Shown here one piece after another: positions 1-10,200 of a DNA stretch of 10,686 bases. How positions within the stretch are numbered: the stretch's first letter is position 1; every line of letters starts with the position of its first letter. A program made the position numbers and the translations under genes. Source of the DNA: Anaerolineales bacterium (GTDB taxonomy: Bacteria > Chloroflexota > Anaerolineae > Anaerolineales > E44-bin32); assembly GCA_030642885.1 (NCBI GenBank), contig DAOWMX010000049.1:1-10686 (forward strand), in the 5' to 3' direction. The notes beneath the pieces were generated by a model that was not told the DNA's origin, did not search any database, and saw only the letters and a list, made by a program, of their open reading frames with translations.

Positions 1-836
1 ACGGTCAAACCGGTGGGGCAACATTTAAACAACGTTACGACATGTCGCTCGAGGAGTTCACGCAGCAGCTCATGCACGAGGGCGTCGAAGTTGGCAGCTA
101 TGAGACCGCTGGAGAAGCGTATGGTCATTTGAGTGTGGTCATGACGGACACGATTCAAAACGAGACCTCGGGGGCCTCCAAAGTCATGGGGAGAGCTTTG
201 AAGAGTCAGACCGTAGATGGCCAGGTGCAGATTGGCCCGGAGGCAGAACAGGCTCTCGAGCGCGCACAGGAGGAAGATGAGGAGGAAAAACCTGATGTAA
301 TTGCGCTGGCCTCGGGCAACCTGGGCTTGATCGCATTTACAGAATGGGAACACCGAATGACATTGGAGGAGATCGAAGAGTCATTCCCGGATGTGATCCC
401 CGGTTTGCGAGCACACGAAGGCATCGGCTTCATCATGGTGCGTTCTAAGAAAGATGGCCCTGTCGTGATGGGCGAAAACGGCGTGTATTATCTGGACGAC
501 GATCGGGTTGAAGGTGAAAACCCGCTGACCCCCTTCGGTTCGAACGCGCCGGCCCACTTGCGGCGCACCGACAGTTTCCCGAATTGCCCCGACATCCTCG
601 TCAACAGCTTCTACGATCCCGAGACTAATGAGGGCGCAGCCTTTGAGGAGTTGATCGGCTTCCACGGCGGCTTGGGCGGTATGCAGACGCACCCCTTCCT
701 ACTGCACCCATCCGATATGCCTGTCGATGGGGAGTTGATCGGTGCGGCGAGTGTATATCACGTCTGTAAAAGCTGGTTGAATCAGCTTCATAATGGCGGG
801 GGAACCGGCTCAAAGGAAGTGCAGATCGAAGGATAG
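1..836 (+). CDS. Alkaline-phosphatase-superfamily (phosphodiesterase-type) protein, 3' part
   Basis: The gene is partial at its 5' end. The frame is open from base 3 (GQTGGATFKQRYDM) and has no start in the window, so the methionine at 42 is probably internal. The opening GQTGGATFKQRY resembles the GQSxGATFxQRYG stretch that follows a metal-binding Asp-His in membrane proteins combining a holin-like N-terminus with a type I phosphodiesterase/nucleotide pyrophosphatase domain. Counting from the Met at 42, other conserved-looking blocks are LASGNLGLIAFTEWE (89-103), GLRAHEGIGFIMVRS (121-135), PDILVNSFYDP (183-193) and HGGLGGMQTHPFLLHP (208-223). The last is the expected C-terminal metal-ligand region. 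An acidic stretch (EEDEEEKPD, 77-85) sits mid-protein. The expected holin-like membrane part would lie upstream of the window. Substrate and cellular role cannot be read from this sequence. The frame stops at TAG 834-836, but a likely continuation exists in the -1 frame (see next entry). Family assignment is from motif memory, not a search. Confidence 0.7.
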   Translation, partial: GQTGGATFKQRYDMSLEEFTQQLMHEGVEVGSYETAGEAYGHLSVVMTDTIQNETSGASKVMGRALKSQTVDGQVQIGPEAEQALERAQEEDEEEKPDVIALASGNLGLIAFTEWEHRMTLEEIEESFPDVIPGLRAHEGIGFIMVRSKKDGPVVMGENGVYYLDDDRVEGENPLTPFGSNAPAHLRRTDSFPNCPDILVNSFYDPETNEGAAFEELIGFHGGLGGMQTHPFLLHPSDMPVDGELIGAASVYHVCKSWLNQLHNGGGTGSKEVQIEG

Positions 837-970
837 ATTATACCGATGTCGGTGGAGGGCATACCAACCGCCATCGCATCCCCGGTGTTTTATCCACACC
901 AGAACCCGTGGCGAAGACCCCTCCGCCCGCTGCACCGGCAGCGCCGGAAGAACCCACGACGGAGGAATAA
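833..970 (+). other. Probable frame-shifted C-terminal tail of the preceding gene
   Basis: Just before the TAG at 834, the -1 frame (codons starting at 833) is open to TAA 968-970. It gives a sensible tail: IDYTDVGGGHTNRHRIP followed by a Pro/Ala/Glu-rich end (TPPPAAPAAPEEPTTEE). Low-complexity Pro-Ala tails of this sort are common protein ends. The tail stops 35 bases before a good terminator, as expected if the true gene ends at 970. A single-base deletion near 831-834 would produce this picture. There is no classic slippery heptamer, so programmed frameshifting looks unlikely. A sequencing or assembly error is equally possible. Confidence 0.45.
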
Positions 971-1004
971 GCTCCTGGTTTAAGGTTCAAGGGAAAACGT
1001 ATTT

Positions 1005-1042
1005 GGGGCTGTCTAGAAAGAGGGTGTAGACAGCTCCTTTTT
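1005..1042 (+). terminator. Rho-independent terminator after the phosphodiesterase-type gene
   Basis: GGGGCTGTCT (1005-1014) pairs with AGACAGCTCC (1028-1037) as a 10-bp stem with one G-U pair. The loop is 13 bases and is followed by TTTTTCTT. Its position fits termination of the leftmost gene and separates it from the pilus operon. Confidence 0.75.
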
Positions 1043-1130
1043 CTTGCTCTGAGCTGTAATATTTAAAAAAAAGGTGGTTCTCCTCAAAATGGGTAGGTGA
1101 CCAGGTGGATTTGCGATACCCAGAACATTA

Positions 1131-1278
1131 GCGGCTCGGTGGAGCCGCCCCGTATGCCGGCCCGACGTTTCTACGCAATCTGTTACCCCCAACCTCCCGA
1201 AGGTTCGAAACCTGCGGGAGGTTTAACGCGCGTACCCAATAGCGCAGGCTGTGCCTGCGACCGGAAGCAGAGCTTCCG
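1131..1278. repeat. Cluster of four palindromic hairpins in non-coding DNA
   Basis: Four inverted repeats lie within 150 bases. (a) GCGGCTC/GAGCCGC at 1131-1137/1142-1148, 4-base loop. (b) AACCTCCCG/CGGGAGGTT at 1191-1199/1215-1223, with an inner AGGTT/AACCT stem (1201-1205/1209-1213) and one A/G mismatch between the two stems. (c) CGCAGGC/GCCTGCG at 1243-1249/1253-1259, loop TGT. (d) CGGAAGC/GCTTCCG at 1262-1268/1272-1278, loop AGA. None has a T tract after it, so they are not ordinary terminators, and no convincing ORF crosses the region. They look like small intergenic palindromic (REP-like) units or a structured RNA. The rest of 1043-1390 shows nothing recognisable. Confidence 0.6.
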
Positions 1279-1396
1279 CACTCTATATACAACCAGCAAT
1301 CCCTCACCAGGGTGGGAAGAACCACGATGTACATCCCATGAGTGCTCTGCGAGGGCAGATTACTGCACAGATTTGTTTCGATGATATTTTCCCGAG

Positions 1397-1426
1397 TTGA
1401 CACGCCCCATAGTGCTGTGCTACATT
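1397..1426 (+). promoter_or_regulatory. Sigma70-type promoter upstream of the tad operon
   Basis: A perfect -35 TTGACA (1397-1402) is followed after 18 bases by TACATT (1421-1426). The -10 is preceded by TGC, giving an extended -10. Predicted start of transcription is near 1433. This is the only strong promoter seen ahead of the pilus operon, so it is its most likely driver, read through or controlled by the hairpin at 1487-1507. Confidence 0.6.
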
Positions 1427-1432
1427 CGACCT

Positions 1433-1513
1433 ACGTAAGGACATAGACTGGGGGGTATGATGGAAGACAACCCAAGGTGATCTACGAAGCGGCTGAGTCA
1501 GCCGCTTTCTTTG
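1433..1513 (+). ncRNA. Candidate short leader transcript or small RNA
   Basis: The predicted transcription start (~1433) and the terminator-like hairpin ending near 1513 define a roughly 80-base RNA. Inside it is a possible leader peptide: GGGGGG (1450-1455), then ATG ATG (1457/1460) encoding MMEDNPR with stop TGA at 1478-1480, 6 bases before the hairpin's 5' arm. A ribosome paused at that stop would overlap the arm, so translation-coupled attenuation is conceivable. It does not match any riboswitch consensus I recognise. This is inference from layout only. Confidence 0.3.
1487..1513 (+). terminator. Terminator-like hairpin in the tad operon leader
   Basis: AAGCGGCTG (1487-1495) and CAGCCGCTT (1499-1507) form a perfect 9-bp stem with an AGT loop, followed by a T-rich run TCTTTGTT (1508-1515). 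It lies between the promoter and cpaB, so it either ends a small RNA or attenuates the operon. The T tract is interrupted, so termination may be partial. Confidence 0.55.
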
Positions 1514-1570
1514 TTCTATGAACACAGTATTGAGTGAGACGTTGGATAACCAATAAAGAAGGATCCCAAT

Positions 1571-2245
1571 ATGGATGGCAAGCCGACACCGACACCGGAG
1601 ACAACCCCGAGCTGGGCCGCAGGATTCCGCCGAAGGATCCCTTTCTACATCATTCTGGCGGTGCTTCTCGCTGCGCTGGCGGGGATTCTCACCTTCTTTT
1701 TCCTCAATCGCCTGCAGGCGAGCGCTCTCCCAACTGCGCGCGCCCTGGTGGCGCAGCAAGACCTGCGGCCAGGTACGGAAATCACCGCGGAGATGATCGA
1801 GACACGCCCCGTGCCGGAAGGACTTCTGCCGGAAGGGCATCTGACGGATGCCGCACAAGCGATAGGGCGGATGTTGATCGCGCCGGTTAAGACGAATGAA
1901 GTGCTGCTCAACTCCGATTTTTCCGGTGAAAGAGGCTCGGGGCTGTCGGCGCGCCTGCCTGACGGACGCTGGGCGATCGTGATCCCGGCGGGTTGGTTCG
2001 CAAGCCCGGTTCCACAGGTGATCACGGGTGATCACGTCGATCTCCTCGCCTATCTCGCCGGTCAACCGGTTGAGGAAGCGGGCCTGATCGTCTCCTCGGT
2101 GGAGATTCTGGGCTTTGACGGTGCGAGCGATCATCCAGATCAATTAACGCTGGCGGTATCCATTGAGGAGGCAGTCGCCATTCTATATGCTCGTGTGAAC
2201 GGTTTCTCACTGTTGATCCTGCTGCAACCCGAGGGAGGTTCGTAG
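1571..2245 (+). CDS. cpaB: Flp pilus assembly protein CpaB/RcpC (short form)
   Basis: This 224-residue protein has a cytoplasmic Pro/Thr-rich N-tail (1-20) and one membrane segment (about 24-45). A SAF-type domain follows (about 56-118, ALVAQQDLRPGTEITAEMI), then an RcpC-type beta domain (about 134-218, with VITGDHVDLLAYL at 150-161). This order is characteristic of CpaB/RcpC, a single-pass protein acting outside the inner membrane in Tad pilus biogenesis. In diderms it is linked to the secretin and to pilin stability; its role without a secretin is not settled. The start is supported by AGAAGGA (1557-1563), 7 bases before the ATG. It is the first gene of the operon and is followed after one base by tadZ. 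It lies towards the short end for the family, consistent with a minimal C-terminal region. Confidence 0.85.
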   Translation: MDGKPTPTPETTPSWAAGFRRRIPFYIILAVLLAALAGILTFFFLNRLQASALPTARALVAQQDLRPGTEITAEMIETRPVPEGLLPEGHLTDAAQAIGRMLIAPVKTNEVLLNSDFSGERGSGLSARLPDGRWAIVIPAGWFASPVPQVITGDHVDLLAYLAGQPVEEAGLIVSSVEILGFDGASDHPDQLTLAVSIEEAVAILYARVNGFSLLILLQPEGGS

Positions 2246-2246
2246 C

Positions 2247-3011
2247 GTGACGGTCATCGGGATTCTCTCGGCGAAGGGCGGCGTGGGTGCATCGCTGGTG
2301 GCGACGAACCTCGGGTGTGTCCTCGCCGGTTATGGTCAAACGCTGCTCCTCGATCTCAATCCGGGATCCGGCGCTGACGACCTTCTGTTGAATCTCTCGC
2401 CGCAGCGTTCCTGGGCGGATCTGCTGCCGGTCGTAAAGGAGATCAGCCCAAAGCATATGCAGCTCATCATCGCTCAGCATCCAACAGGTTTGAAATTCAT
2501 GCGAGCTCCAGAAGTGTGGCTCAACGATGTCGATTGGCAGGCGGTTTTCCAGATGCTCGGCTTTCTCGCAGACGGGAATGAGTGGCTCTTGCTCGATATG
2601 TCCACCGGGATGCCTGCGGTTACGCAGAACGTCTTTTCGATGATGGACATTGCGTTGGTTGTGACCACAGCCGATCCGCCGGCTTTGCGCGCTGCTGGGC
2701 GTCTGATTAAATCCCTTCCGCCTGACTTGCGGGATCAGAGCGGTCTGGTGGTCAATCAAATCACACGGCGGCATCCTGCAAACCCGGCGGAGATCGCCCG
2801 GTCATTGGAGATTCCACTGCTGGCAGCGCTTCAGCCGGATCCGCGCGCCGTTGGTTATCAGGTGAGCTTTGGAAACCTCTGCGTCAGCGACCGGCGCAGC
2901 AGTTTCGGGCGTGGTGTTGTTTTGCTGGCCGCGAGATTGCAGAAAGCGGTAGCGGGGCGCAAGGAATTGGGTCACGCTCCAATGATAAAAAACGCGTCGA
3001 TAGAGCGTTAA
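2247..3011 (+). CDS. tadZ: Tad pilus assembly ATPase-like protein TadZ/CpaE
   Basis: This 254-residue ParA/MinD-superfamily protein carries an atypical deviant Walker A motif, SAKGGVGAS (8-16). The first lysine (K10) is present, but the usual second lysine before S/T is alanine (A15). The switch-like LLLDLNPG (33-40) and Walker-B-like WLLLDMSTG (113-121) follow. TadZ/CpaE proteins commonly have degenerate Walker A motifs; they localise the Tad machine to a cell pole or focus rather than segregate DNA. The N-terminal receiver-like domain of longer CpaE proteins is absent, because the ATPase motif begins at residue 8. The GTG start has a strong GAGGGAGG (2231-2238) 8 bases upstream and begins one base after the cpaB stop, indicating coupling. 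The next gene starts 16 bases downstream. Confidence 0.85.
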   Translation: MTVIGILSAKGGVGASLVATNLGCVLAGYGQTLLLDLNPGSGADDLLLNLSPQRSWADLLPVVKEISPKHMQLIIAQHPTGLKFMRAPEVWLNDVDWQAVFQMLGFLADGNEWLLLDMSTGMPAVTQNVFSMMDIALVVTTADPPALRAAGRLIKSLPPDLRDQSGLVVNQITRRHPANPAEIARSLEIPLLAALQPDPRAVGYQVSFGNLCVSDRRSSFGRGVVLLAARLQKAVAGRKELGHAPMIKNASIER

Positions 3012-3027
3012 CCGCTAAGGACCATCT

Positions 3028-4236
3028 ATGGCACAGAAGAAGCCATCAACTCAATCCATGGATATGCTCGATCTTGAAGATCGCATCCATCGTCTGCTCT
3101 CTGATGACCTGGAAGCCGAGATGGAAGCCGGTGAGTTGGAGGGCGTACCCGACCGGGATGCGCTAATCGTACGAACGCGCCGTGTGTTGGAAGGTGAGGC
3201 GATAATTCTCACCAAGGACCAGACTGAGAAACTCATTCGCGGAGTCGTAGACCGCATCGTTGGATTAGGTCCGCTCGAGCCGCTGTTAGAGGACCCCGCC
3301 ATCACAGAGATTATGGTCAACGACGTCCAGAATGTCTTCATCGAACGCGAGGGAAGGATCGAGCGGGTGGATGTGGCTTTTCGCGATGATGCTCATTTGC
3401 GGCATGTGATTGACCGCATCGTCGCGCCCATTGGCAGGCGGATTGATGAGAGCAGCCCGCTGGTGGATGCTAGATTGCCAGACGGCTCGCGTGTAAACGT
3501 CATCATCCCGCCCCTGGCAATCGGCGGACCGGCGTTGACGATCCGTAAGTTCGCCCGCGATCCGTTCACACTGGAGAAGCTGACCTCGCTTGGCACAATC
3601 AACGCGGAGATCGCGGAATTCCTGCGCAAGTGTGTGATCGATCGTGTTAGCGTTATCATTTCCGGCGGTACGGGTTCGGGGAAAACCTCGACGTTGAACG
3701 CACTTAGCTTTTGCATCCCGGAGGGGGAGCGCATCATCACGATCGAGGATGCTGCCGAGCTGCAGCTTAAGCACCCGGATCTGGTATCGCTCGAATCTCG
3801 ACCGCCGAACATCGAGGGGGCAGGGGAGATCCCCATCCGTACGCTCGTACGCAACGCGCTGCGCATGCGGCCGGACAGGATCATCATCGGTGAGGTCCGG
3901 GGCGGTGAAGCCTTCGACATGCTTCAGGCGATGAACACCGGGCATCGCGGTTCCTTGACCACACTGCACGCCAACTCTCCCGCCGATGCCATGGTCCGGT
4001 TGGAGTCGATGGTCTTGATGGCGGGCTTCGACATGCCGGTGACGGCCATACGCAGGATGATCGCCGGAGCGGTCGAAATTGTCCTTCAGCAGGATCGTCT
4101 GACGGATGGTCGCAGGGTGATCACAGCCATCACTCAGCTCTCAGCGAAAGAGGGTGAAACGCTCAAGCTTGTCCCGCTCTTTCGCTATGATCTGAAGAAA
4201 GGTGCCTACAAGGAGCGCACAACCCCGAAACGGTAA
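3028..4236 (+). CDS. tadA: Tad pilus secretion ATPase TadA/CpaF
   Basis: This 402-residue hexameric ATPase of the type II/IV secretion family hydrolyses ATP in the cytoplasm to drive Flp-type pilus assembly through TadB/TadC. Visible motifs are Walker A GGTGSGKT (213-220), Asp box TIEDAAELQL (238-247), Walker B with RIIIGEVRGGE (284-294) and His box TLHANSPAD (312-320). The N-terminal region before about residue 80 is the helical CpaF-type part; the N-terminal PAS-like domain spans roughly 90-190. All catalytic residues look intact. The ATG has TAAGGA (3015-3020) 7 bases upstream. The length is normal for a CpaF. Its 3' end overlaps the GTG proposed for tadB by 35 bases. This is the most confidently named gene in the window. 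Confidence 0.95.
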   Translation: MAQKKPSTQSMDMLDLEDRIHRLLSDDLEAEMEAGELEGVPDRDALIVRTRRVLEGEAIILTKDQTEKLIRGVVDRIVGLGPLEPLLEDPAITEIMVNDVQNVFIEREGRIERVDVAFRDDAHLRHVIDRIVAPIGRRIDESSPLVDARLPDGSRVNVIIPPLAIGGPALTIRKFARDPFTLEKLTSLGTINAEIAEFLRKCVIDRVSVIISGGTGSGKTSTLNALSFCIPEGERIITIEDAAELQLKHPDLVSLESRPPNIEGAGEIPIRTLVRNALRMRPDRIIIGEVRGGEAFDMLQAMNTGHRGSLTTLHANSPADAMVRLESMVLMAGFDMPVTAIRRMIAGAVEIVLQQDRLTDGRRVITAITQLSAKEGETLKLVPLFRYDLKKGAYKERTTPKR

Positions 4237-7200
4237 TTATCAGCATCACGAGACTTCAAGGGGAGAGTCGACCACGTTTGAGAATATTCGAAGCCGCATT
4301 TTAAACCGTACTACACTGATTGGCGCTGCGCTCATCGCGCTCTTCGTGCCGATCGTCTGGCTGTTCCGTCGCCCATTGCAGTCAACTTCATGGGCGCATC
4401 CAGCCTTTTTCCCGGCGATTGCCCTCGCTTCTGCGACACTGGTGGTTGTCTTAGTGCTGATCCTGTGGGTGGAAGCGGGCACGATGCGCCGGGCTTGGAA
4501 GGCACGTACGGCTGATGTTTCTCAACTGCCCGCTCTAGAACCGGAGCCTATTACCTTGTGGCTATCGCGCAGGATCCCGGACCCTCTGGAGTGGCTGGCA
4601 AAGCCCATTTGGAGGACAACGTGGGGGTGCGCGCTGTTCGAGGAGTGGCAGGACGCCGAACTGGGCGGTAAACCCTCACGCTACTTGCTGCTTCTCATCG
4701 CCGTGGCAATAGCGGGTGGTTTTATTGGCCATCGCATCGGGGGTGTGTTGCTTGGGTTCGCACTGGCTTTCATGCTGCCGATTCTGCCGAGGACATTGAT
4801 TCGCAGTCGGGCCCAAACTTATCGTCGCCGGTTCGGAGAGCAGCTCCCGCAGGCGCTTGACTCATTCGCCTCTGGTCTTTCAGCCGGTCTGTCCTTCGAA
4901 CAGGCGATTCGCTTCGCACAGGAAGATCTGCCTTCGCCGATCAGAGAGGCATTTGTGAAACTATCAAGACGAATTTCCCTGGGGCACCCGATTGATGAAG
5001 CTCTGCAAAAGCTTCTTTCAGAGCACCCCGATGAATCCCTGGCCCTGGCATTGGATGGCTTGATCCTGCAGCGGCAGTTCGGCGGAGATATGGTCCGTAT
5101 GCTGGAAGAGTCCGCCGACCTGCTGCGCGGCCGCGTGGAGCTTGAACGCGAAGTGCGAGCCGTCACCACGCAGGGCAGACTCACGGGCTCGATTATCGCC
5201 GCTTTGGTCCCCGTATCCGCGGGCATTCTTCTGGCTTTCAACCCCCGCTATATCGACGTGCTCTTCGATACGCTCATCGGGCAGTTGCTTGTCGTGGTTG
5301 CGTTCATCTTGCAGCTTGTTGGGTGGGCGATCATCTCACGCATGGTCCGGATCCGGTATTGAACATGGAGATATACCTTCTCTCTCTTGTGATCTCCACA
5401 CTCGCCGGCCTGGTTGTGCTCATCATTGTCTTTATTGCGTTTATGGGGGTACAGGTCCGGGTGGGATCGCCAGGCGCAGGCAAGCAGATCAGTTTAGCAG
5501 AACGTATCAAACCCATACTGGGGTTCGTCCCTCTGCCTGAGGCTTTTTTTCGTGGTTGGCTCTCTAAAATCGGGGAACCGCGATTGATGCATTCAGGGAT
5601 GCCGTGGTCCGCCCGTGATTTTGCAGCGTTTCGATGGCTTCTCCTGCTGGGATCCATTGCGTTCGGCGCACTGCTTGGCATCTGGCGAGGGTGGGATCTG
5701 TTCGGGTGGTTTCTGGCGATTACATTGATGGTCGCGGGTTTTTACGGACCTCAAATGTGGCTTGATCGGCGGGTCGAACGACGCCAGATGGATATCGATA
5801 ACGAATTGCCTAACTTCATGGATCGATTGTCTCTGGGAATGGAAGCGGGGCTCGGATTTGAAACCGCACTGCGCAGGGTCGCGGAGAGGTATCCAGGATT
5901 ACTCGGGGATGAACTCCGCCGCATGGTCCGGCAGCTAGACCGCGGCCATCCGCGCGGGCAAGCTCTAGAAGAACTCAGTGAGAGGAATCCATCCCCGGAT
6001 TTAGGCGCATTCGTTGCCGCGGTGAGGCAAACCGACCGTTTGGGCACCTCGCTGGCTCGAATCTTACGGGTTCAAACTGAACTGCTGCGGTCCAGACGCA
6101 GGCGCAGAGCGGAGGAGGCCAGCCGCAGGCTGCCGATCCTGATCGTCTTCCCGTTGGTTTTTTTCTTCCTTCCCTCGCTGTTGATCGTCTACCTGGCGCC
6201 GCCAATCCTGCATTTATTCCTGGGGCGCTGATGGTGGACGCAAATTGCTTCGCACTGGAAGACAACTAACCAACGCAAATTTACCGCGACGCATGAGAAC
6301 GAATCGAGCTGAAGCCTGCGTCGATACATTGGGATAATGCTGATAAATCAGAAGGCGGAACGTCAAAAGGGTTACCAGGGTCAGGCGATCGTGGAGTTCG
6401 CCGTCGTCCTGCCAATCCTGCTGCTGTTGATGCTGGGGCTGATCAACCTGGGGGTGCTGATTAACGCCCAGATCATCCTCACGCAAGCAGCCTGGGAAGG
6501 TGCGCGCGCTGGGACCACGCTGAATCTGAGCTTGGGGGAGGGGGATGCAGAGATCGTCGGCGCTGTGCAGGCCTCCTTGATGGGATTGAACGACCCCACT
6601 TCCGTGACTGTAAACATCCAGCCGGATGAGGCGACGCGCGCCGCCATGCTGTGGCCAAAACCGCGGGGTGAGCCGCTTACGGTTCGGATCGCCTATCCCA
6701 TGAATCTAGCCTTGCCGCTGCCTATCACCGTAACGCTTGGTGCGGAAGCCACGAGCCGCATCGAGTACTCGAATTAGCCATGAGACGTAAGGGACAGATC
6801 CTGATTGTTGTAGCTGTATTGATACCGGTTTTATTGCTCCTGTTAGCTGTCGCTGTGGACGCAGGGAGATTGTTCATCGAACGGGGGCGGATGAAGCGAG
6901 CCGCACAAGCGGCCGCGGATGCCGGCATCAGCGTTGTCGCCGAGCAGATGGTCACGCTCGCCGTCGCCCGCCAGACAGTTTTGGCGAGCACACCATCGCC
7001 CACACCACCGGGCGTGATGACGGCAACACCCTTCCCAGGGGATGCCCCCGCGTGGCTCCAAGACGAGGATCGGGCGACATTGGTTTCGGATGCGATACTC
7101 GGATTCGCGGCGACCGAAGCGGTCGAATACGCAAACCGGAACGGCTTTGATGTCGCCAATCCGGACACACTGGCGATCGTTGTCACCTACCCACAACCTG

Positions 7201-10200
7201 GCTATACGCCGGGCGACGCCGGCATCTCGGTACTGCAGCTGTTGGTTTCCATTCGTCAGCGAGCGACGATCCTGCTCGCCGGGTTGTTAAGTAACCAGTG
7301 GGTTGATCTAACAGCCGACGGTCAATCGGAAATACCGCAGAGATAGGCGGCAGATGTTCTGGACGCGCTTCTTACTCCAGGTTGTACCATTTAGCCTGCT
7401 GGGGCTCTTGGGCTCTCTGGTAGGGCTGTGGTTTGGACCTCAGGCACCGGGCAGCACATTCATGCTGCTGACTGGTGTGATCAGCTTGCTGCTATTCATC
7501 GCTTTGATGACCTTCAAGTCCGTACCGGGATGGAACGTCGGTCTATTAGCAGCGTTGGGCTTAGCACTCGGTGTGTTCCTGCGAGCGCTGGCGGCGGAGG
7601 CGATGTTCTCGTACTGGCTGCTCTCGGCTGGGCTCGCTGTTCTGGTGTTCGCGCTCAGCGCTTGGATTGGGCGGAGAATGGGATCCCGAATAAAGGATGT
7701 GGGCATCGGGCTCTGGCTGCTCTCCTGGGCTTACCTCATGGGTTGGGCAGTGATTGCTTTTCTGCGCCTAGACCCGGTCTTTACGACAGCCTGGGCGGGG
7801 GCAGGGGTCTTGATCTTCAGCGGTTTAGCGGCAGCCTGGTTCTCGTCTCTCGAGTCACAACTGGACGCTCAGCCAGGCCCAGCGTTCGCCGTGGATCTCT
7901 TCTTTCTTTTCCTGAATCTCACCATTGCACTAAGAGTCTTGTCTGCAGGATTGGCATGATTCAGGCTGGGAGTTTTCGTTCGTTGGGGGTTATGTGTTGA
8001 CATGTGACAGGCTACCTGCGCTACTGCTGCTGCAAACATCCGAGTAGCTCTTACTTGCACGAAGCATCTGCCTCCCTGTATGAGAAATGGAGGGTGCAAA
8101 TGAAACGTGTGGAATTCACTGCTCTACTGATCGTTTTCATACTTCTTACATCTTCTTGTTGAGGAACGCTTTCGCTGAATCCGACGGCTACACGCCCTAC
8201 ACCTGCTATAGCTGTCACTAGCATAATCAATCTGAGATCACCAAAGAGCACCAGGAAGAGGTGGGTGGGGACTTCTCCAATTGCATGCTCTGTCATCCAA
8301 CGGGGGATAAGGAAGGTGGGGAGGAGGATTAGTTATGAGAATGGGGCTTCGTGAAACCCATCGGCGGATTATCCTCGGAAATCCCTTCAGCAAGTTTGGT
8401 GTGTAGCAAATCCAATAAGGTACTATCGTTAGCCAGAAATTCACATCCAACCACTTCATTAAGTCCCATATACGCATTTCCGCTTTCATCCACTTGGAAT
8501 CCAAACTCAATGACTTATAATCCCTATCGGGTATAATTACACCTCATTGCATGAAAAACAGGCTCTATCGGGTATAATTTCGCTCGGTTTCATGAACAAT
8601 AGGCTCTATCGGGTATAAATATATCCAATCGATTGACAAATGGGCTCTATCGGGTATAATTAAGCGTAAACTATACCCGATAGGGATCTTAATATAAGCT
8701 AGGAGTATGCCCGTAAGCCCGAAAGGGTATCACAATGAAAAACGACATGATCAGCGATTTTGTACGAAAACGCCGCAAAGAGGCTGACCTTACTCAAGTT
8801 GAACTTGCCGAAAAAGCAGGTGTCGGCGTTCGTTTCATCAGAGATCTTGAGCAGGGCAAGCAGACCTTGAAGACCGATACGGTCAATAAGGTACTGTTCC
8901 TGTTTGGCAAATGCCTCGGACCCGTCGACCTACCCAGGGAGTAATGTGAATAACGAGTCCTTTCACGCAGCCGTTTACTACCGCGAAAAGAAAGCCGGAG
9001 TCCTGACAAAGACTAGAGCAGGGTACGAATTTGTTTACGATCCGGAGTATCTTGCAGAACCCGGTGCCCGGCCTATTAGTCTTTCCTTGCCCTTGCGGGT
9101 TGAGAAGTACGAGTCATCCAGACTGTTCTCATTCTTCGAAGGACTCCTCCCAGAAGGTTGGCTGTTAGATCTAATCTCCGCGACTGTAAAGATAGACAAG
9201 AACGACAAGTTTCGTCTATTACTTCACACGGGAAGAGATCCTCTAGGGGCTGTTAGCATTCGGCCGGCCGAAGGAACACAAGAATGAACAGATGCTTTTG
9301 CTGCGGAAATCAGCTTACAGGGAATGGTCAGCACCATCCGAAATGCTTAAAACTACTTTTCAAGAACGGGCGCTTGCCTTCGATCCCTTTTGGGCTAGTT
9401 GATCTCCCTGCACAGGTAAGCAAGACTGGCGGACGGATGTCCATCTCTGGAATACAGATGAAACTTTCGGTGCGTGTAAACCCGGAAAGCTTCGAGCTTG
9501 AAACCGTCGCGGAGGGCGGGACACACATACTCAAGCCAGGGTCGAATACGTTCCCTGAATTACCGCAAAACGAAAATCTCTGCATGAATTTGGCATCTGA
9601 AATTGAATTGTCTGTTCCACCGCATGGATTGTTTCACATGGCGGATGGGAATCTTTGCTACATCATCAAGAGATTTGATCGGCTGGAAGATGGCATGAAA
9701 ATGCATAAAGAAACCCTGTACCAGATTCTTAATGCTGACGAGAAGTACCGGGGTTCGTTAGAGCAAATAGGCAAAATAATCCGCCTTCATACATACAATG
9801 TCGGTCTGGACTCGATCGATTTCTTCGAGCGAGTGCTTCTCTCCTTCTTGATTGGCAACGGGGATATGCACCTTAAGAACTGGGCATTACTGATAAGGGA
9901 TGAAGGCAAAGCAGAATTGGCGCCATGCTACGATTTCGTCTCCTCAAAAATATACATCCAAGATGAAGAAGATTCTGCATTGAGCATAAATGGCAGGAAG
10001 AACAAGCTGAGGCACGTCGACTTTGAGGTCTTAGCCGATTCACTCAAGATGGATCCTAAGGTGACCGAAAATTCTTTCCGGAAGCTGTACAAAGCCAAGG
10101 ATCAAATCATCGAAATGACCATGCATTCAGAACTGTCAGTCGAATGGCAACAGAAACTTCTGGATGTCATCAACTCCCGCTATGAGCGAATTGAAGCAGT